Below, one piece after another: positions 54,452 to 62,802 of a stretch of 64,000 nt of DNA. The notes beneath the pieces are model-generated. The model was given only the letters and a program-made list of their open reading frames with translations. It had not been told where the DNA came from and did no database searches. Position 1 is the stretch's first letter. Each line of letters begins with the position of its first letter. The stretch comes from Nocardioides furvisabuli (GTDB lineage: Bacteria; Actinomycetota; Actinomycetes; Propionibacteriales; Nocardioidaceae): positions 517,080-581,079 of the forward strand of contig NZ_JAIGQB010000003.1 in NCBI RefSeq assembly GCF_021083185.1, in the 5' to 3' direction. A program made the position numbers and the translations under genes.

Positions 54452-55246
54452 TCAGAGCGTGGCGGCGAAGGCGCGCTGCGCCGCGGCCGCCTCCTGCCGG
54501 CGCCACGTGCGGTCGACCAGGACCGTCAGGACGGCGCCGATCACCGCCCACATCGCCAGCAGGGTCAGCAGCGACGAGATGCGGAAGTCCCACAGGACGC
54601 TCGCCGGGAAGCCGCCCAGCTCGTCGACCTCGGGAAAGAAGAGCGCGGCAACGGCGACCACGACGACGTACGCAGCGGCGCCGGCGACGATGCCCGGCAC
54701 CCCGCTCCACCGGTGGGCCGCCCGCCGAGCGACCGCGACGGCGGCCAGCACGCCGAGCACCGAGACCGCGACGAAGCCGAACCACAGCGCGGTGCGGCTG
54801 TCGATGGTCTCGCCGGAGCCGACGGCGGGTGGGGTGGCGGGGTACTTCAGGAAGGGCACGACGCTGAACGACACCGCCCCGAGCAGCGCCACGAGCGCAG
54901 TGCTCGCGGCGGGCCGGAGGCTGCCGAGACGGCCGAGGCCGACCGCGGACAGCAGGCCGGTCAGGCCGCCGAGCACGATGCCGATGGCGAGGGTGCCCGT
55001 GGCGAGGCCGAGCGTCGACTGGGTGGTGCGGGAGATCGCCGCGTCGTCGTGGGAGTGGGAGTGCGAGGCCGCCCCGGAAGTGGTGACGTCGTCCTCGTGG
55101 TGGTGGTCGGCAGTGGCGCCTGCGGACTCGAGCGCGATGGCACGGTCGACCTGCGGCTCCCCGACGGTGTACGCCACGACGAACGCAGCGACACCGGCGA
55201 GGAGACCGGCGAGGAGACCGTGCACCAGGAAGGTGCGGGTGGTCAT
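54452..55246 (-). CDS. cbtA: Cobalt transporter subunit CbtA
   Basis: 264 residues, six or so membrane helices. CbtA features: FLVHGLLAGLLAGVAAFVVAYTVGEPQVDRAI at the start, VPFLKYPATPPAVGSGETID and LGGFPASVLWDFRISSLLTLL. A His-rich loop (DHHHEDD and SHSHSHDD, residues 48-67) is suited to binding cobalt. Lies 7 bp after cbtB. Uptake of cobalt for corrinoid synthesis. Confidence 0.94.
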   Translation of the reverse strand: MTTRTFLVHGLLAGLLAGVAAFVVAYTVGEPQVDRAIALESAGATADHHHEDDVTTSGAASHSHSHDDAAISRTTQSTLGLATGTLAIGIVLGGLTGLLSAVGLGRLGSLRPAASTALVALLGAVSFSVVPFLKYPATPPAVGSGETIDSRTALWFGFVAVSVLGVLAAVAVARRAAHRWSGVPGIVAGAAAYVVVVAVAALFFPEVDELGGFPASVLWDFRISSLLTLLAMWAVIGAVLTVLVDRTWRRQEAAAAQRAFAATL

Positions 55247-55253
55247 CGGTGGG

Positions 55254-55478
55254 TCAGTGGCAGGGGAAGCCGAGCAGGTGTCGACCGTCGTGGACCCACT
55301 CGTGGATCGCGGTGCCCGCGGGGATGGTGATCGCGCCCTGGACCGAGCTGATCAGCACGACGACCGACATCGCGAAGAGCGCGCCGAGGACCAGCCAGGG
55401 AGCGATCTCCCGCAGCGGGATGGCAAGGTCGGCCGGAGCGACGGTGGACGGGGTGGAGCTGGAGATGGCGTGCGCCAT
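55254..55478 (-). CDS. cbtB: Cobalt transporter subunit CbtB
   Basis: 74 residues: one membrane helix and the CbtB C-terminal signature HEWVHDGRHLLGFPCH, whose His and Cys are likely cobalt ligands. The ATG has AGGAGG eight bases before it, and a CGGGA...TCCCG hairpin sits against that site at the end of a cobalamin riboswitch. First gene of the cobalt uptake unit. Confidence 0.95.
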   Translation of the reverse strand: MAHAISSSTPSTVAPADLAIPLREIAPWLVLGALFAMSVVVLISSVQGAITIPAGTAIHEWVHDGRHLLGFPCH

Positions 55479-55515
55479 GGTGTTCCTCCTACGGGATGAA
55501 AGCGTCCCGGGTTGA

Positions 55516-55640
55516 TGGGGAGTGACTTCCAGTCCGTCGGGTCTGACTTCACCGCTCGGTGTGGCTGAGCGATGTCACAGTAGCGCCACTGCGCCGGATT
55601 CCCACCGGCTTCCTCAGGACTGGGTGCGTGGAGCGTAGCG
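55516..55640 (-). promoter_or_regulatory. Cobalamin riboswitch controlling cbtB-cbtA-cbiB
   Basis: Reading minus: GAAGCCGGTGGGAATCCGGC, then GCGCTACTGTGAC, an Ala/Cys-rich stem loop, and the B12-box-like GAAGTCAGACCC, in the order of the cobalamin aptamer. A hairpin beside the cbtB ribosome site (CGGGACGCTTTCATCCCG) is the probable expression platform. The 5' part of the aptamer overlaps the coding end of the upstream CobB-CobC gene, which stops at 55549. Confidence 0.88.
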
Positions 55641-58020
55641 CACCCAGGAGGTCGTCGGTGACGGCCTCGCGGCGGGCGCTGATCCGGACCCATGCGTCGC
55701 TCAGCCCCGGGAACGTGTCGGCCCTGCGGACCGCGAAACCCCTGTCCCGTAGGGCTTTCCGGCTCCCGACGCCCGTGCGGGCGAGGACGTACGGCGCGGT
55801 GCTGGGCACGGTCTCGATGCCGAGATCGTGCAGTCCGTCCTCGAGGTGCCGGCGCCGTCGTTCGAGCTCATGCGCCCTCGCCAGCGCCTCTTCGCGGGCC
55901 TGCTCGTTGCTGGTCGCGATCAGCGCAGCGATGGCGGGCGCGGAGACGGACCAGGGTGTCTGGAGGTCCCGCAGGGCTCGTACGACGTCGGGCTCGGCGA
56001 GGACGTAGCCCGCGCGGATCCCGGGGATCGACCAGATCTTGGTGAGGCTGCGGAGGACGACGATCCCGGCGTGGCGCTCGTCGGCCAGCGTCTCGACGTC
56101 GTCGTCGAGGAAGGCCTCGTCGACGACGACCACCCGTCCCGGTCTCGCGAGTCCGCGGATGACGGCCGCGGGGTGGCGTACGCCGGTCGGGTTGGTCGGG
56201 TTGCCGACGACCACGAGGTCGGCGTCGACGGGCACGTCGTGGGGGTCGAGGCGGAAGCCGTCCTCGTGCCGCAGGACGACCTGGCCGACCGTGTGGCCGG
56301 CGGTGCGCAGCGCGACCTCGGGCTCGGTGAACTGCGGGTGCACGACCACCGGGTGCCGCCATGGCCGCAGCCGCGCGATGAGGGTGAAGGCCTCGGCGGC
56401 GCCGGCGGTGGCGAGCACGTCGGCCGGCTCGCGGCCGTGGCGTCGGGCGACCGCGGCCTCTGCGTCGGTGGCGTCCGGGTAGGCGTCGGCGTCCGCGAGG
56501 CTGTCGGCGAGCGCGCGGTCGAGCCAGGTCGGGCGTGGGCCGTCGAAGACGTTGACGGCGAGGTCGACCAGCCCGGGACCGGTGTCCTTGTCGCCGTGGT
56601 GGCGCAGGTCGGGACCCCGGTGGGTGCGGGCTGCCTCGACGAAGCGCGCGGCCAGCTGCGGGTGGCCGGCCCAGTGGGTGTGGAGGTAGGACGCGTGGAG
56701 GGTGGCGGTGGCGACGCCGGCGGGGTCGGGCATCAGCCAGGCCGCGTCGCCGGTGGGGGTGCGCGTGAGGTGGGTGCGGTGGAACTCGTGCCCGGTGACC
56801 ACCTCGCCGGCGCGGGCCAGGAGGTTGTCGGCGGGGGAGGTGGCGGTGCGGTAGGACAACGTGAGCCGCGGCGCCATCTCGGCGGTGGCGTCGACGGCGC
56901 CGACCATCGGCAGCGCCGGCCCGTCCGGGCCGCGCACCGACTCGCAGAGGTAGAGCAGCCCGGCGCACTCCGCGACCGTCGGCAACCCCCGCGTGATCGC
57001 CGTACGCAGCTCGCGCAGCAGGCGCTCGTTGGCCCCGAGCTCGGCGGCGTGCATCTCCGGGAAGCCGCCTCCGAGGTAGAGCCCCGTCGTGCCCTCGGGC
57101 AGGCGGGTGTCGGTGAGGGGGTCGAGCTCGACGACCTCGGCTCCGGCGGCCTGCAGCAGCAGAGTCGTCTCGGCGTAGCGGAAGGTGAAGGCCCGCCCGC
57201 CCGCGACGGCGATCCTGGCGCTGCCCGCTCTCACCCCTGGTAGTCCACCGGGAAGTGGTTGTCCCGATGGGTGGTCAGCAGCCATTTCCCGGTGGACTAC
57301 CCGGGGGTCCCACGGCGGCCCCTCCAGCCCAGGCGCCGCGCGCGCGAGACGTACGACCCGCTCGAGGTCCACCCGCTCCGCGATCTGCGCCGCCAGCCGG
57401 TCGAGCGCCGCCGAGGCGTCCGCCCGCTCGGCCGCCGGCACCAGCCCGAGGTGCCGCGAGGGCGCCTCGATGCCGTCGTCGCGCTGGAGAACCCCGAGCA
57501 CCGGCAGCTGGTCGCCGATGGACCGGACGACCTCGTCGGCGTGCCGCGCCGACCCCGCCTTGTTGAGCACGACCCCCACGACGTCGACCGGCGGCTGGGC
57601 CCAGGTGCGGAGGCCATGGATGGTCGCGGCGATGGTGCGCGAGGCGGACGAGATGTCGACGACCAGCACCACGGGCGTACGCGTCACGCTGGCGACGTGC
57701 GCGGTCGAGGCGAACCCGTCACCACCGATCTGCCCGTCGTACAGGCCCATCACGCCCTCGATGACGGCCAGGTCCGCGCCGGCGGCGCCGTGCAGCAGCA
57801 GCGGCACGAGGCGTTCCTCCCCGACGAGGTGCGGGTCGAGGTTGCGGCCGGGGCGGCCGGTGGCGAGCGCGTGGTAGCCGGGGTCGATGTAGTCGGGGCC
57901 GACCTTGTGGCCGCTGACGGTGTGGCCGGCGCGGGCGAGCGCGGCCATCAGCCCGGTGGCGACGGTGGTCTTGCCGTGGCCGGAGGCCGGCGCGGCAACC
58001 ATGAGCCGGGGGAGGGTCAC
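55549..58020 (-). CDS. CobB-CobC fusion: cobyrinate a,c-diamide synthase + threonine-phosphate decarboxylase-like aminotransferase
   Basis: 823 residues from a GTG overlapping the cobO stop. Residues 1-230 are the CbiA/CobB synthetase (VAAPASGHGKTTVATGL, GPDYIDPGYH, VEGVMGLYDG). Residues 240-261 are encoded by an inserted palindrome. Residues 262-455 are the glutaminase domain, with the nucleophile in VAECAGLLYLCES. From about 490 to the end is a PLP aminotransferase-like domain (VVVGNPTNPTGVRHP, LRSLTKIWSIPGIRAGY with the PLP Lys). The last 28 residues read through the cbtB riboswitch aptamer. Amidates the a and c groups and makes the aminopropanol precursor. Confidence 0.92.
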   Translation of the reverse strand: MTLPRLMVAAPASGHGKTTVATGLMAALARAGHTVSGHKVGPDYIDPGYHALATGRPGRNLDPHLVGEERLVPLLLHGAAGADLAVIEGVMGLYDGQIGGDGFASTAHVASVTRTPVVLVVDISSASRTIAATIHGLRTWAQPPVDVVGVVLNKAGSARHADEVVRSIGDQLPVLGVLQRDDGIEAPSRHLGLVPAAERADASAALDRLAAQIAERVDLERVVRLARAAPGLEGPPWDPRVVHREMAADHPSGQPLPGGLPGVRAGSARIAVAGGRAFTFRYAETTLLLQAAGAEVVELDPLTDTRLPEGTTGLYLGGGFPEMHAAELGANERLLRELRTAITRGLPTVAECAGLLYLCESVRGPDGPALPMVGAVDATAEMAPRLTLSYRTATSPADNLLARAGEVVTGHEFHRTHLTRTPTGDAAWLMPDPAGVATATLHASYLHTHWAGHPQLAARFVEAARTHRGPDLRHHGDKDTGPGLVDLAVNVFDGPRPTWLDRALADSLADADAYPDATDAEAAVARRHGREPADVLATAGAAEAFTLIARLRPWRHPVVVHPQFTEPEVALRTAGHTVGQVVLRHEDGFRLDPHDVPVDADLVVVGNPTNPTGVRHPAAVIRGLARPGRVVVVDEAFLDDDVETLADERHAGIVVLRSLTKIWSIPGIRAGYVLAEPDVVRALRDLQTPWSVSAPAIAALIATSNEQAREEALARAHELERRRRHLEDGLHDLGIETVPSTAPYVLARTGVGSRKALRDRGFAVRRADTFPGLSDAWVRISARREAVTDDLLGALRSTHPVLRKPVGIRRSGATVTSLSHTER
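57239..57301. repeat. 63-bp palindromic element inserted in frame in the CobB-CobC gene
   Basis: Arms GGTAGTCCACCGGGAAGTGG (57239-57258) and 57282-57301 pair at 19 of 20 positions around 23 bases. The same arms form the elements after hutI. Read in the CobB frame it gives RVVHREMAADHPSGQPLPGG, between the two CobB domains, with no stop or shift. Confidence 0.9.
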
Positions 58021-58631
58021 CACTCGATGCCTCGCTGCCCCTTCTGCCCGACCTCCATCGGGTGCTTGACCTGCCCCATCTCGGTGACCAGGTTGGCGGC
58101 CTCGACCAGGCGCGGGTCGGCGTGGCGGCCGGTGATGACGACGTGCTGCCGGCCGGGTCGGCTGGTCAGCGTGGCGACGACGTCGTCGACGTCGACCCAG
58201 CCCCACTTCATCGGATAGGTGAACTCGTCGAGGACGTAGAGGTCGTGGCGCTCCTCCGCGAGCGCGCGCTTGATCTCGGCCCAGCCCTCGGCGGCGTCGG
58301 CGGCGTGGTCCTCCTCGGTGCCGGCCTTGCGCGACCACGACCAGCCGGAGCCCATCTTGTGCCAGGTGACGGGCCCGCCCTCGCCGGTCTGCTCGTGCAG
58401 CTCGCCGAGGCGCTCGAGCACGGTCTGCTCGCCGATGCGCCACTTGGCGGACTTCACGAACTGGAAGACCCCGATGCTGAAGCCCTGGTTCCACCCGCGC
58501 ATCGCCAGACCGAAGGCGGCCGTCGACTTGCCCTTGCCGGGACCTGTATTGACGACGATCAAGGGCCGGTTGCGGCGCTCGCGCGTGGTCAGCCCGTCAT
58601 CGGGGATCGTGGTCGGCACTCCCTGCGGCAT
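58017..58631 (-). CDS. cobO: Corrinoid adenosyltransferase CobO (BtuR type)
   Basis: 204 residues. P-loop NTGPGKGKST, then AMRGWNQGFSIGVFQFVKSAKW, GWAEIKRALAEERHDLYVLDEFTYPMKWGWV and VVITGRHADPRLVEAANLVTEM, the BtuR/CobO set. Transfers the adenosyl group from ATP to cob(I)yrinate diamide. Start ATG shares one base with the bluB stop; its own stop overlaps the CobB-CobC start. Confidence 0.95.
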   Translation of the reverse strand: MPQGVPTTIPDDGLTTRERRNRPLIVVNTGPGKGKSTAAFGLAMRGWNQGFSIGVFQFVKSAKWRIGEQTVLERLGELHEQTGEGGPVTWHKMGSGWSWSRKAGTEEDHAADAAEGWAEIKRALAEERHDLYVLDEFTYPMKWGWVDVDDVVATLTSRPGRQHVVITGRHADPRLVEAANLVTEMGQVKHPMEVGQKGQRGIEW

Positions 58632-59272
58632 CAGGCCCTCCAGCCCTCGACGTGGATGGCCTCGTCGAGGGTGCGGCCCCCGCGCCAGCCGTGCCGGACG
58701 AGGTCCGGCACCTCCTGCAGCTCGGTGACCGGTCCCAGACAGAGCCAGGCGACCGGGCGTACGCCGTCGGGCAGCCCGACGAGGTCGGCGAGGAACTCCT
58801 CGCGGTAGAACGACACCCACCCGACGCCGAGGCCCTCCGCGGTGGCGGCGAGCCAGAGGTTCTGGATGGCCAGGCAGGTGGAGTAGAGCCCGGTGTCGGC
58901 GATCGCGTGACGACCGAGCACGTGCTGCCCGCCGCGGTCGGGGTCGTACGTCACGACGACGCCGAGGCCGGACTCGCGGATGCCCTCGACCTTGATCCGC
59001 TCGAACCTCTCGCGGCGCTCGCCGTCGAGCTGGGCGGCAAAGGTCTGGCGTTCGGTCTCGACGTGCTCGACGAACGTCTCGCGTGTGCGGTCGTCGAAGA
59101 CGAGGACGAAGTCCCACGGCTGCGAGTGCCCGACGCTGGGTGCGTGGTGGGCGGCCTCGAGCACACGTCGCAGCGCCCCGAGGTCGACGGGCTCGCCGCT
59201 GAACTCAGCACGTACGTCGCGGCGGCGGGCGATGACGTCGTAGAGGTCCTGGCTCAGCGTCTGCGCGCTCAT
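58631..59272 (-). CDS. bluB: 5,6-dimethylbenzimidazole synthase BluB
   Basis: 213 residues, nitroreductase fold of the BluB group: YDVIARRRDVRAEFSGEPV, AAHHAPSVGHSQPWDFVLV, the characteristic TYDPDRGGQHVLGRHAI and NLWLAATAEGLGVGWVSFY. Makes the lower ligand of B12 from FMNH2 and oxygen. Overlaps the ChlI-ChlD gene (ATGA). Start at 59272 chosen for that overlap and for the family N-terminus. Confidence 0.94.
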   Translation of the reverse strand: MSAQTLSQDLYDVIARRRDVRAEFSGEPVDLGALRRVLEAAHHAPSVGHSQPWDFVLVFDDRTRETFVEHVETERQTFAAQLDGERRERFERIKVEGIRESGLGVVVTYDPDRGGQHVLGRHAIADTGLYSTCLAIQNLWLAATAEGLGVGWVSFYREEFLADLVGLPDGVRPVAWLCLGPVTELQEVPDLVRHGWRGGRTLDEAIHVEGWRA

Positions 59273-61278
59273 GCGGCGTTGGCCAGTGTGGTCAGCGCGC
59301 TCGCGCTGACGTCGGCGATCGGCAGGTGGGTGGCCTGCATGGCCCGCGCGAGCGAGCCGGCGAGGCCCATCCGCATCGGGCCCTGCTCGCAGTCGACGAC
59401 GACCGCGGTCGTCCGGTGCTCGGCGATCCACTGCCCAGCCTGTCGGCTGCGCGCGACGGCGTCGGCGCCGTGGGTCGCGCGGCCGTCGGTGATCACGATG
59501 AGCAGCGGGCGCCGCCTCGGGTCCCGCACCGCTTCGACGCGCAGCACCTCGGCCGCAGTGAGGAGGCCCTCGGCGAGTGGCGTACGCCCTCCCGCAGGCA
59601 GCTCGGCCAGACGCCGGGCGGCGATGTCGACCGAGTGCGTCGGCGGCAGCGCGACGTCGGCGCCGTCGCCGCGGAAGGTGACCAGCCCGACCTTGTCGCG
59701 GCGCTGGTAGGCGTCGAGCAGCAGGCTGAGGATCGCGGTCTTGACCTGCTCCATCCGCTTGCGCGCCGCCATCGAGCCGGACGCGTCGACGCAGAAGAGG
59801 ACCAGGTTGGCCTCGCGTCCCTCGCGCCGGGCGGTGCGGAGGTCGGAGTGCTCGAACCTGAGCCGACCTTGGGTGCGGCCGCGTGCCAGCTGGTGCGGCG
59901 CGGCGGCGCGGATCGTCTCGACGAGGTGCAGCCCGCCCTGGCCGGTCGGGTCGATGCCCGCGCGCCGCCCGTTCGACGTCAGCGCGCGGGACCGCTTGCC
60001 CGACTCCCCGGCTCCGGTGCCGGTGACCTCGAAGCGGCGGACTTTGTAGGGGTCCGCGGCGGCCACCACACTCGTTGGTTGAGGAGGGCCCTCAGCGCCC
60101 GTCTCGAAACCCTGGTCCTCATTCGCTGGTCGAGTGGGGCGCTCCGCACTGCCATCCGTTGGTTGAGGAGGGCGCTCAGCGCCCGTCTCGAAACCAGGCC
60201 CCTCGGAGTCTCCGTCCCCCTCATCCTCCGGCTCCGGCGGCAGCGGCGGCTCCGGCTCCGGCTCCTCGTCCCCGAGGACCGCGTCGAGCAGCTCCTCGTC
60301 CAACCCCGGCGCATCGAACGGATTCCGCCGCCGCCGGTGGGGGAGCGCCAGCAGCGCGGCGTGGCGGATGTCGGCCCGCGTGACGGTGGTGCGTCCGTTC
60401 CACGCGGCGTGCGCGACGGCCGTACGCGTGGTGACGATGTCGGCGCGCATCCCGTCGACCTCGAAGGCGGCGCAGACCTCGGCGACCTTGGTCAGCACCG
60501 CGTCGGTGAGCTCGACCTCGGGCAGCAGCTTGCGGGCGGCGGCGATCCGATCGGTCAGCGTGCGCTCCGCGTCGGCGTACGCCTCGACGAACGTCTCCGG
60601 GTCGGCGTCGAAGGCGAGCCGGCGGCGTACGACCTCGGCGCGCAGTCTCGGGTCACGTGGCGCGGCGATCTCGACGGTGAGGCCGAAGCGGTCGAGGAGC
60701 TGGGGGCGGAGCTCGCCCTCCTCGGGGTTCATGGTGCCGACGAGCACGAAGCGGGCGGCGTGGTCGACCGAGACCCCGTCACGCTCGACGGTGGAGCGGC
60801 CCATCGCAGCGGCGTCGAGCAGCAGGTCGACGAGGTGGTCGTGCAGGAGGTTGACCTCGTCGACGTAGAGCAGGCCGCGGTGCGCGCGGGCGAGGAGGCC
60901 GGGCTCGTACTCCGCGACGCCGTCGGCGAGCACCTTGGACAGGTGCAGCGAGCCGAGCACGCGGTCCTCGGTGGCGCCGACGGGGAGCTCGACGAGGCGC
61001 ACGGGCCGGGTCTCGGTCTCGGCGTCGAGCGGCCAGTCTCCATCTGGAGACGTTTCTCCGGGACGGCTCGAGAACCGGTCGCCGGCGACCACCTCGATCG
61101 GCGGCAGCACGGAGGCGAGGGCGCGCACGGTGGTGGACTTCGCCGTGCCCTTCTCGCCCCGCACGAGGACGCCGCCGACCTCGGGGGAGATCGTGGTGAG
61201 GACCAGCGCGAGGGTCATGTCGTCGCGGTCGTCGGCCTGTGAGGGGACGATCGCGGACAGGGGGTACTGCAGTGGCAT
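59269..61278 (-). CDS. ChlI-ChlD fusion: magnesium/cobalt chelatase AAA+ and VWA subunits
   Basis: 669 residues. AAA+ domain (residues 1-330): GVLVRGEKGTAKSTTVRAL (Walker A), GLLYVDEVNLLHDHLVDLL (Walker B), VGTMNPEEGELRPQLLDRFG. A Pro/acid-rich linker (340-420) contains two copies of a dispersed repeat. The C-terminal VWA domain has the MIDAS VDASGSM. Located in a cobalamin operon led by a riboswitch, so it probably powers cobalt insertion with a CobN-type subunit encoded elsewhere. The start ATG at 61278 follows the riboswitch. Confidence 0.92.
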   Translation of the reverse strand: MPLQYPLSAIVPSQADDRDDMTLALVLTTISPEVGGVLVRGEKGTAKSTTVRALASVLPPIEVVAGDRFSSRPGETSPDGDWPLDAETETRPVRLVELPVGATEDRVLGSLHLSKVLADGVAEYEPGLLARAHRGLLYVDEVNLLHDHLVDLLLDAAAMGRSTVERDGVSVDHAARFVLVGTMNPEEGELRPQLLDRFGLTVEIAAPRDPRLRAEVVRRRLAFDADPETFVEAYADAERTLTDRIAAARKLLPEVELTDAVLTKVAEVCAAFEVDGMRADIVTTRTAVAHAAWNGRTTVTRADIRHAALLALPHRRRRNPFDAPGLDEELLDAVLGDEEPEPEPPLPPEPEDEGDGDSEGPGFETGAERPPQPTDGSAERPTRPANEDQGFETGAEGPPQPTSVVAAADPYKVRRFEVTGTGAGESGKRSRALTSNGRRAGIDPTGQGGLHLVETIRAAAPHQLARGRTQGRLRFEHSDLRTARREGREANLVLFCVDASGSMAARKRMEQVKTAILSLLLDAYQRRDKVGLVTFRGDGADVALPPTHSVDIAARRLAELPAGGRTPLAEGLLTAAEVLRVEAVRDPRRRPLLIVITDGRATHGADAVARSRQAGQWIAEHRTTAVVVDCEQGPMRMGLAGSLARAMQATHLPIADVSASALTTLANAA
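60073..60195. repeat. Two 39-bp dispersed-repeat units in frame in the ChlI-ChlD gene
   Basis: 60073-60111 and 60157-60195 are identical but for one base; each starts CGTTGGTTGAGGAGGG and ends CGTCTCGAAACC, with an internal GGGCGCT/AGCGCCC palindrome in the second. The 84-bp spacing keeps the frame. On the coding strand each gives GFETGAExPPQPT. The centre (60125-60150) is a diverged copy of a related unit. Confidence 0.88.
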
Positions 61279-61313
61279 GGGGGCTCCCGCTCTCGTTGCC
61301 AACTTCTGGTGGA

Positions 61314-61445
61314 TGGCGGGAGGCCGGTCTTCGGACTTCTCTGAACGCCTGGATCGACGTCTCGAGTCACCGCAGCGGGCCCTGTGCCGGATTCTCACCG
61401 GCTTCCCAGATTCTCCCCAGACTTCGGGGCACCTCTCGCCTTGTG
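61314..61445 (-). promoter_or_regulatory. Cobalamin riboswitch upstream of the ChlI-ChlD operon
   Basis: Reading minus: GGTGCC, GAATCTGGGAAGCCGGTGAG then AATCCGGC, CCCGCTGCGGTGAC and AGTCCGAAGACCGGCC (B12 box), ending about 35 bp before the ATG at 61278. It should turn off ChlI-ChlD, bluB, cobO and CobB-CobC when B12 is plentiful. Confidence 0.92.
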
Positions 61446-61469
61446 CGCGTCACGATAGCGTCTGCGGCC

Positions 61470-62684
61470 ATGTCGTCCACCGGGGTGCCCAGCGAGGTCG
61501 TGGTCGTCGGGATCGGAGCCGACGGCTTCGAGTCCTTGCCCGCGTCGTCGCGATCGCTGGTGCTCGAGGCGGCGGTGCTGTGGGGTGGGTCGCGGCACCT
61601 GTCGCTGGTGCCTGCGGTGCCCGGCCAGGTGCGGGTGCCGTGGCCGTCGCCGCTCTCTGATGGCCTGCCGTCCTTGCTTCGTGAGTACGCCGGGCGTCCC
61701 GTCGTCGCGCTGGCGTCGGGGGATCCGCTGGTGTCGGGGATCGCGTCGACCCTGCTCGACCTGGGAGCGCCCGTACGCGTGGTGCCGGCCGTGTCGTCGG
61801 TGGCGCTGGCGCGGGCCCGGATGGGATGGTCCTTTGAGTCCTGCGCGGTGGTGACCGTCGTCGGGCGGTTGGTGGCTCGTGTGTTGCGTGAGTGCGCGCC
61901 GGGGCAACGGGTGCTGGTGCTGTCGTCGGATGCGTCGACGCCTGATGCGCTCGCCTCGCTGCTGGCCTCGTCGGGCTGGGGTGCGTCGCGTCTGACGGTG
62001 CTCGGGGACCTGGGGTCTTCGTCGGAGTCGTCCGTCTCGGGTGTCGCGTCGTCGTGGTCCGAGACGTCGCCGGCGTTGAACGTCATTGCTCTCGAGGTGG
62101 CCGGGAACGGCCTCGCATCCTGGGCGCCGGGCCTCCCCGACGACGCCTTCGAGAACGATGGCCAGCTCACCAAGCGCGACCTCCGCGCCTCCGCTCTCGC
62201 CCGTCTGATGCCTGCTCCCGGTCAGCTCCTTTGGGACGTCGGTGCCGGGGCCGGGTCGGTGGGCATCGAGTGGATGCGGTCCCGCCCGACCTGCCGCACC
62301 ATCGCCATCGAGTCGGACCCCGAGCGGGCTGCGCGGATCGCCCGCAACGCATCTGCCCTCGGGGTCCCTGACCTTCAGGTCGTCGAGGGCCGCGCGCCTG
62401 CAGCGTTGTCGGGCCTCGAGTCTCCAGACGCGATCTTCATCGGTGGTGGCGCCACCCGGGAAGGCGTCCTCGACACGTGCCTCGCCGCGCTGAGGCCCGG
62501 CGGCCGCCTCGTCGTCCACGGAGTGACCCTCGAGACCGAGGCGCTCCTCGCCCAGGCGTACGCCGACCACGGCGGCGAGCTCACCCGCGTCGGCGTCGAG
62601 ACGACCGCGCCGGTCGGAACCTTCACCGGCTGGACGCCTGCCCGCGCGGTCACGCAGTGGGCTTGGGGCAGAGCCGAGAACTGA
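61470..62684 (+). CDS. cobL: Precorrin-6Y C5,15-methyltransferase, decarboxylating (CobL)
   Basis: 404 residues. The N-terminal half is a tetrapyrrole methylase (VVVGIGADGFESLPASSR, LWGGSRHLSLVP, ALASGDPLVSGIASTLL). The C-terminal half is a SAM-dependent CobT/CbiT-type domain (LLWDVGAGAGSVGIEWMR, AIESDPERAARIARNA). It methylates C5 and C15 and decarboxylates precorrin-6Y. The ATG at 61470 lies 24 bp beyond the riboswitch of the divergent operon; the promoter must overlap that aptamer's region. Confidence 0.94.
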   Translation: MSSTGVPSEVVVVGIGADGFESLPASSRSLVLEAAVLWGGSRHLSLVPAVPGQVRVPWPSPLSDGLPSLLREYAGRPVVALASGDPLVSGIASTLLDLGAPVRVVPAVSSVALARARMGWSFESCAVVTVVGRLVARVLRECAPGQRVLVLSSDASTPDALASLLASSGWGASRLTVLGDLGSSSESSVSGVASSWSETSPALNVIALEVAGNGLASWAPGLPDDAFENDGQLTKRDLRASALARLMPAPGQLLWDVGAGAGSVGIEWMRSRPTCRTIAIESDPERAARIARNASALGVPDLQVVEGRAPAALSGLESPDAIFIGGGATREGVLDTCLAALRPGGRLVVHGVTLETEALLAQAYADHGGELTRVGVETTAPVGTFTGWTPARAVTQWAWGRAEN

Positions 62685-62802
62685 GGCACCCAACCAGCTT
62701 CGATTCGCCACCTACGGGCGCGAACCGGCCCCGAGCCGCGCCGATAGCAACCTGCCTCGGCGGATGATGCAAGTAGCTGGCCCTGCAATCGAGCTTGCCA
62801 GG

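Noticed and set aside
60061..60200. The ChlI-ChlD linker repeats as a CRISPR-like array
   Set aside because: Only two good units, no spacers of constant size, no cas genes, and the units are translated.
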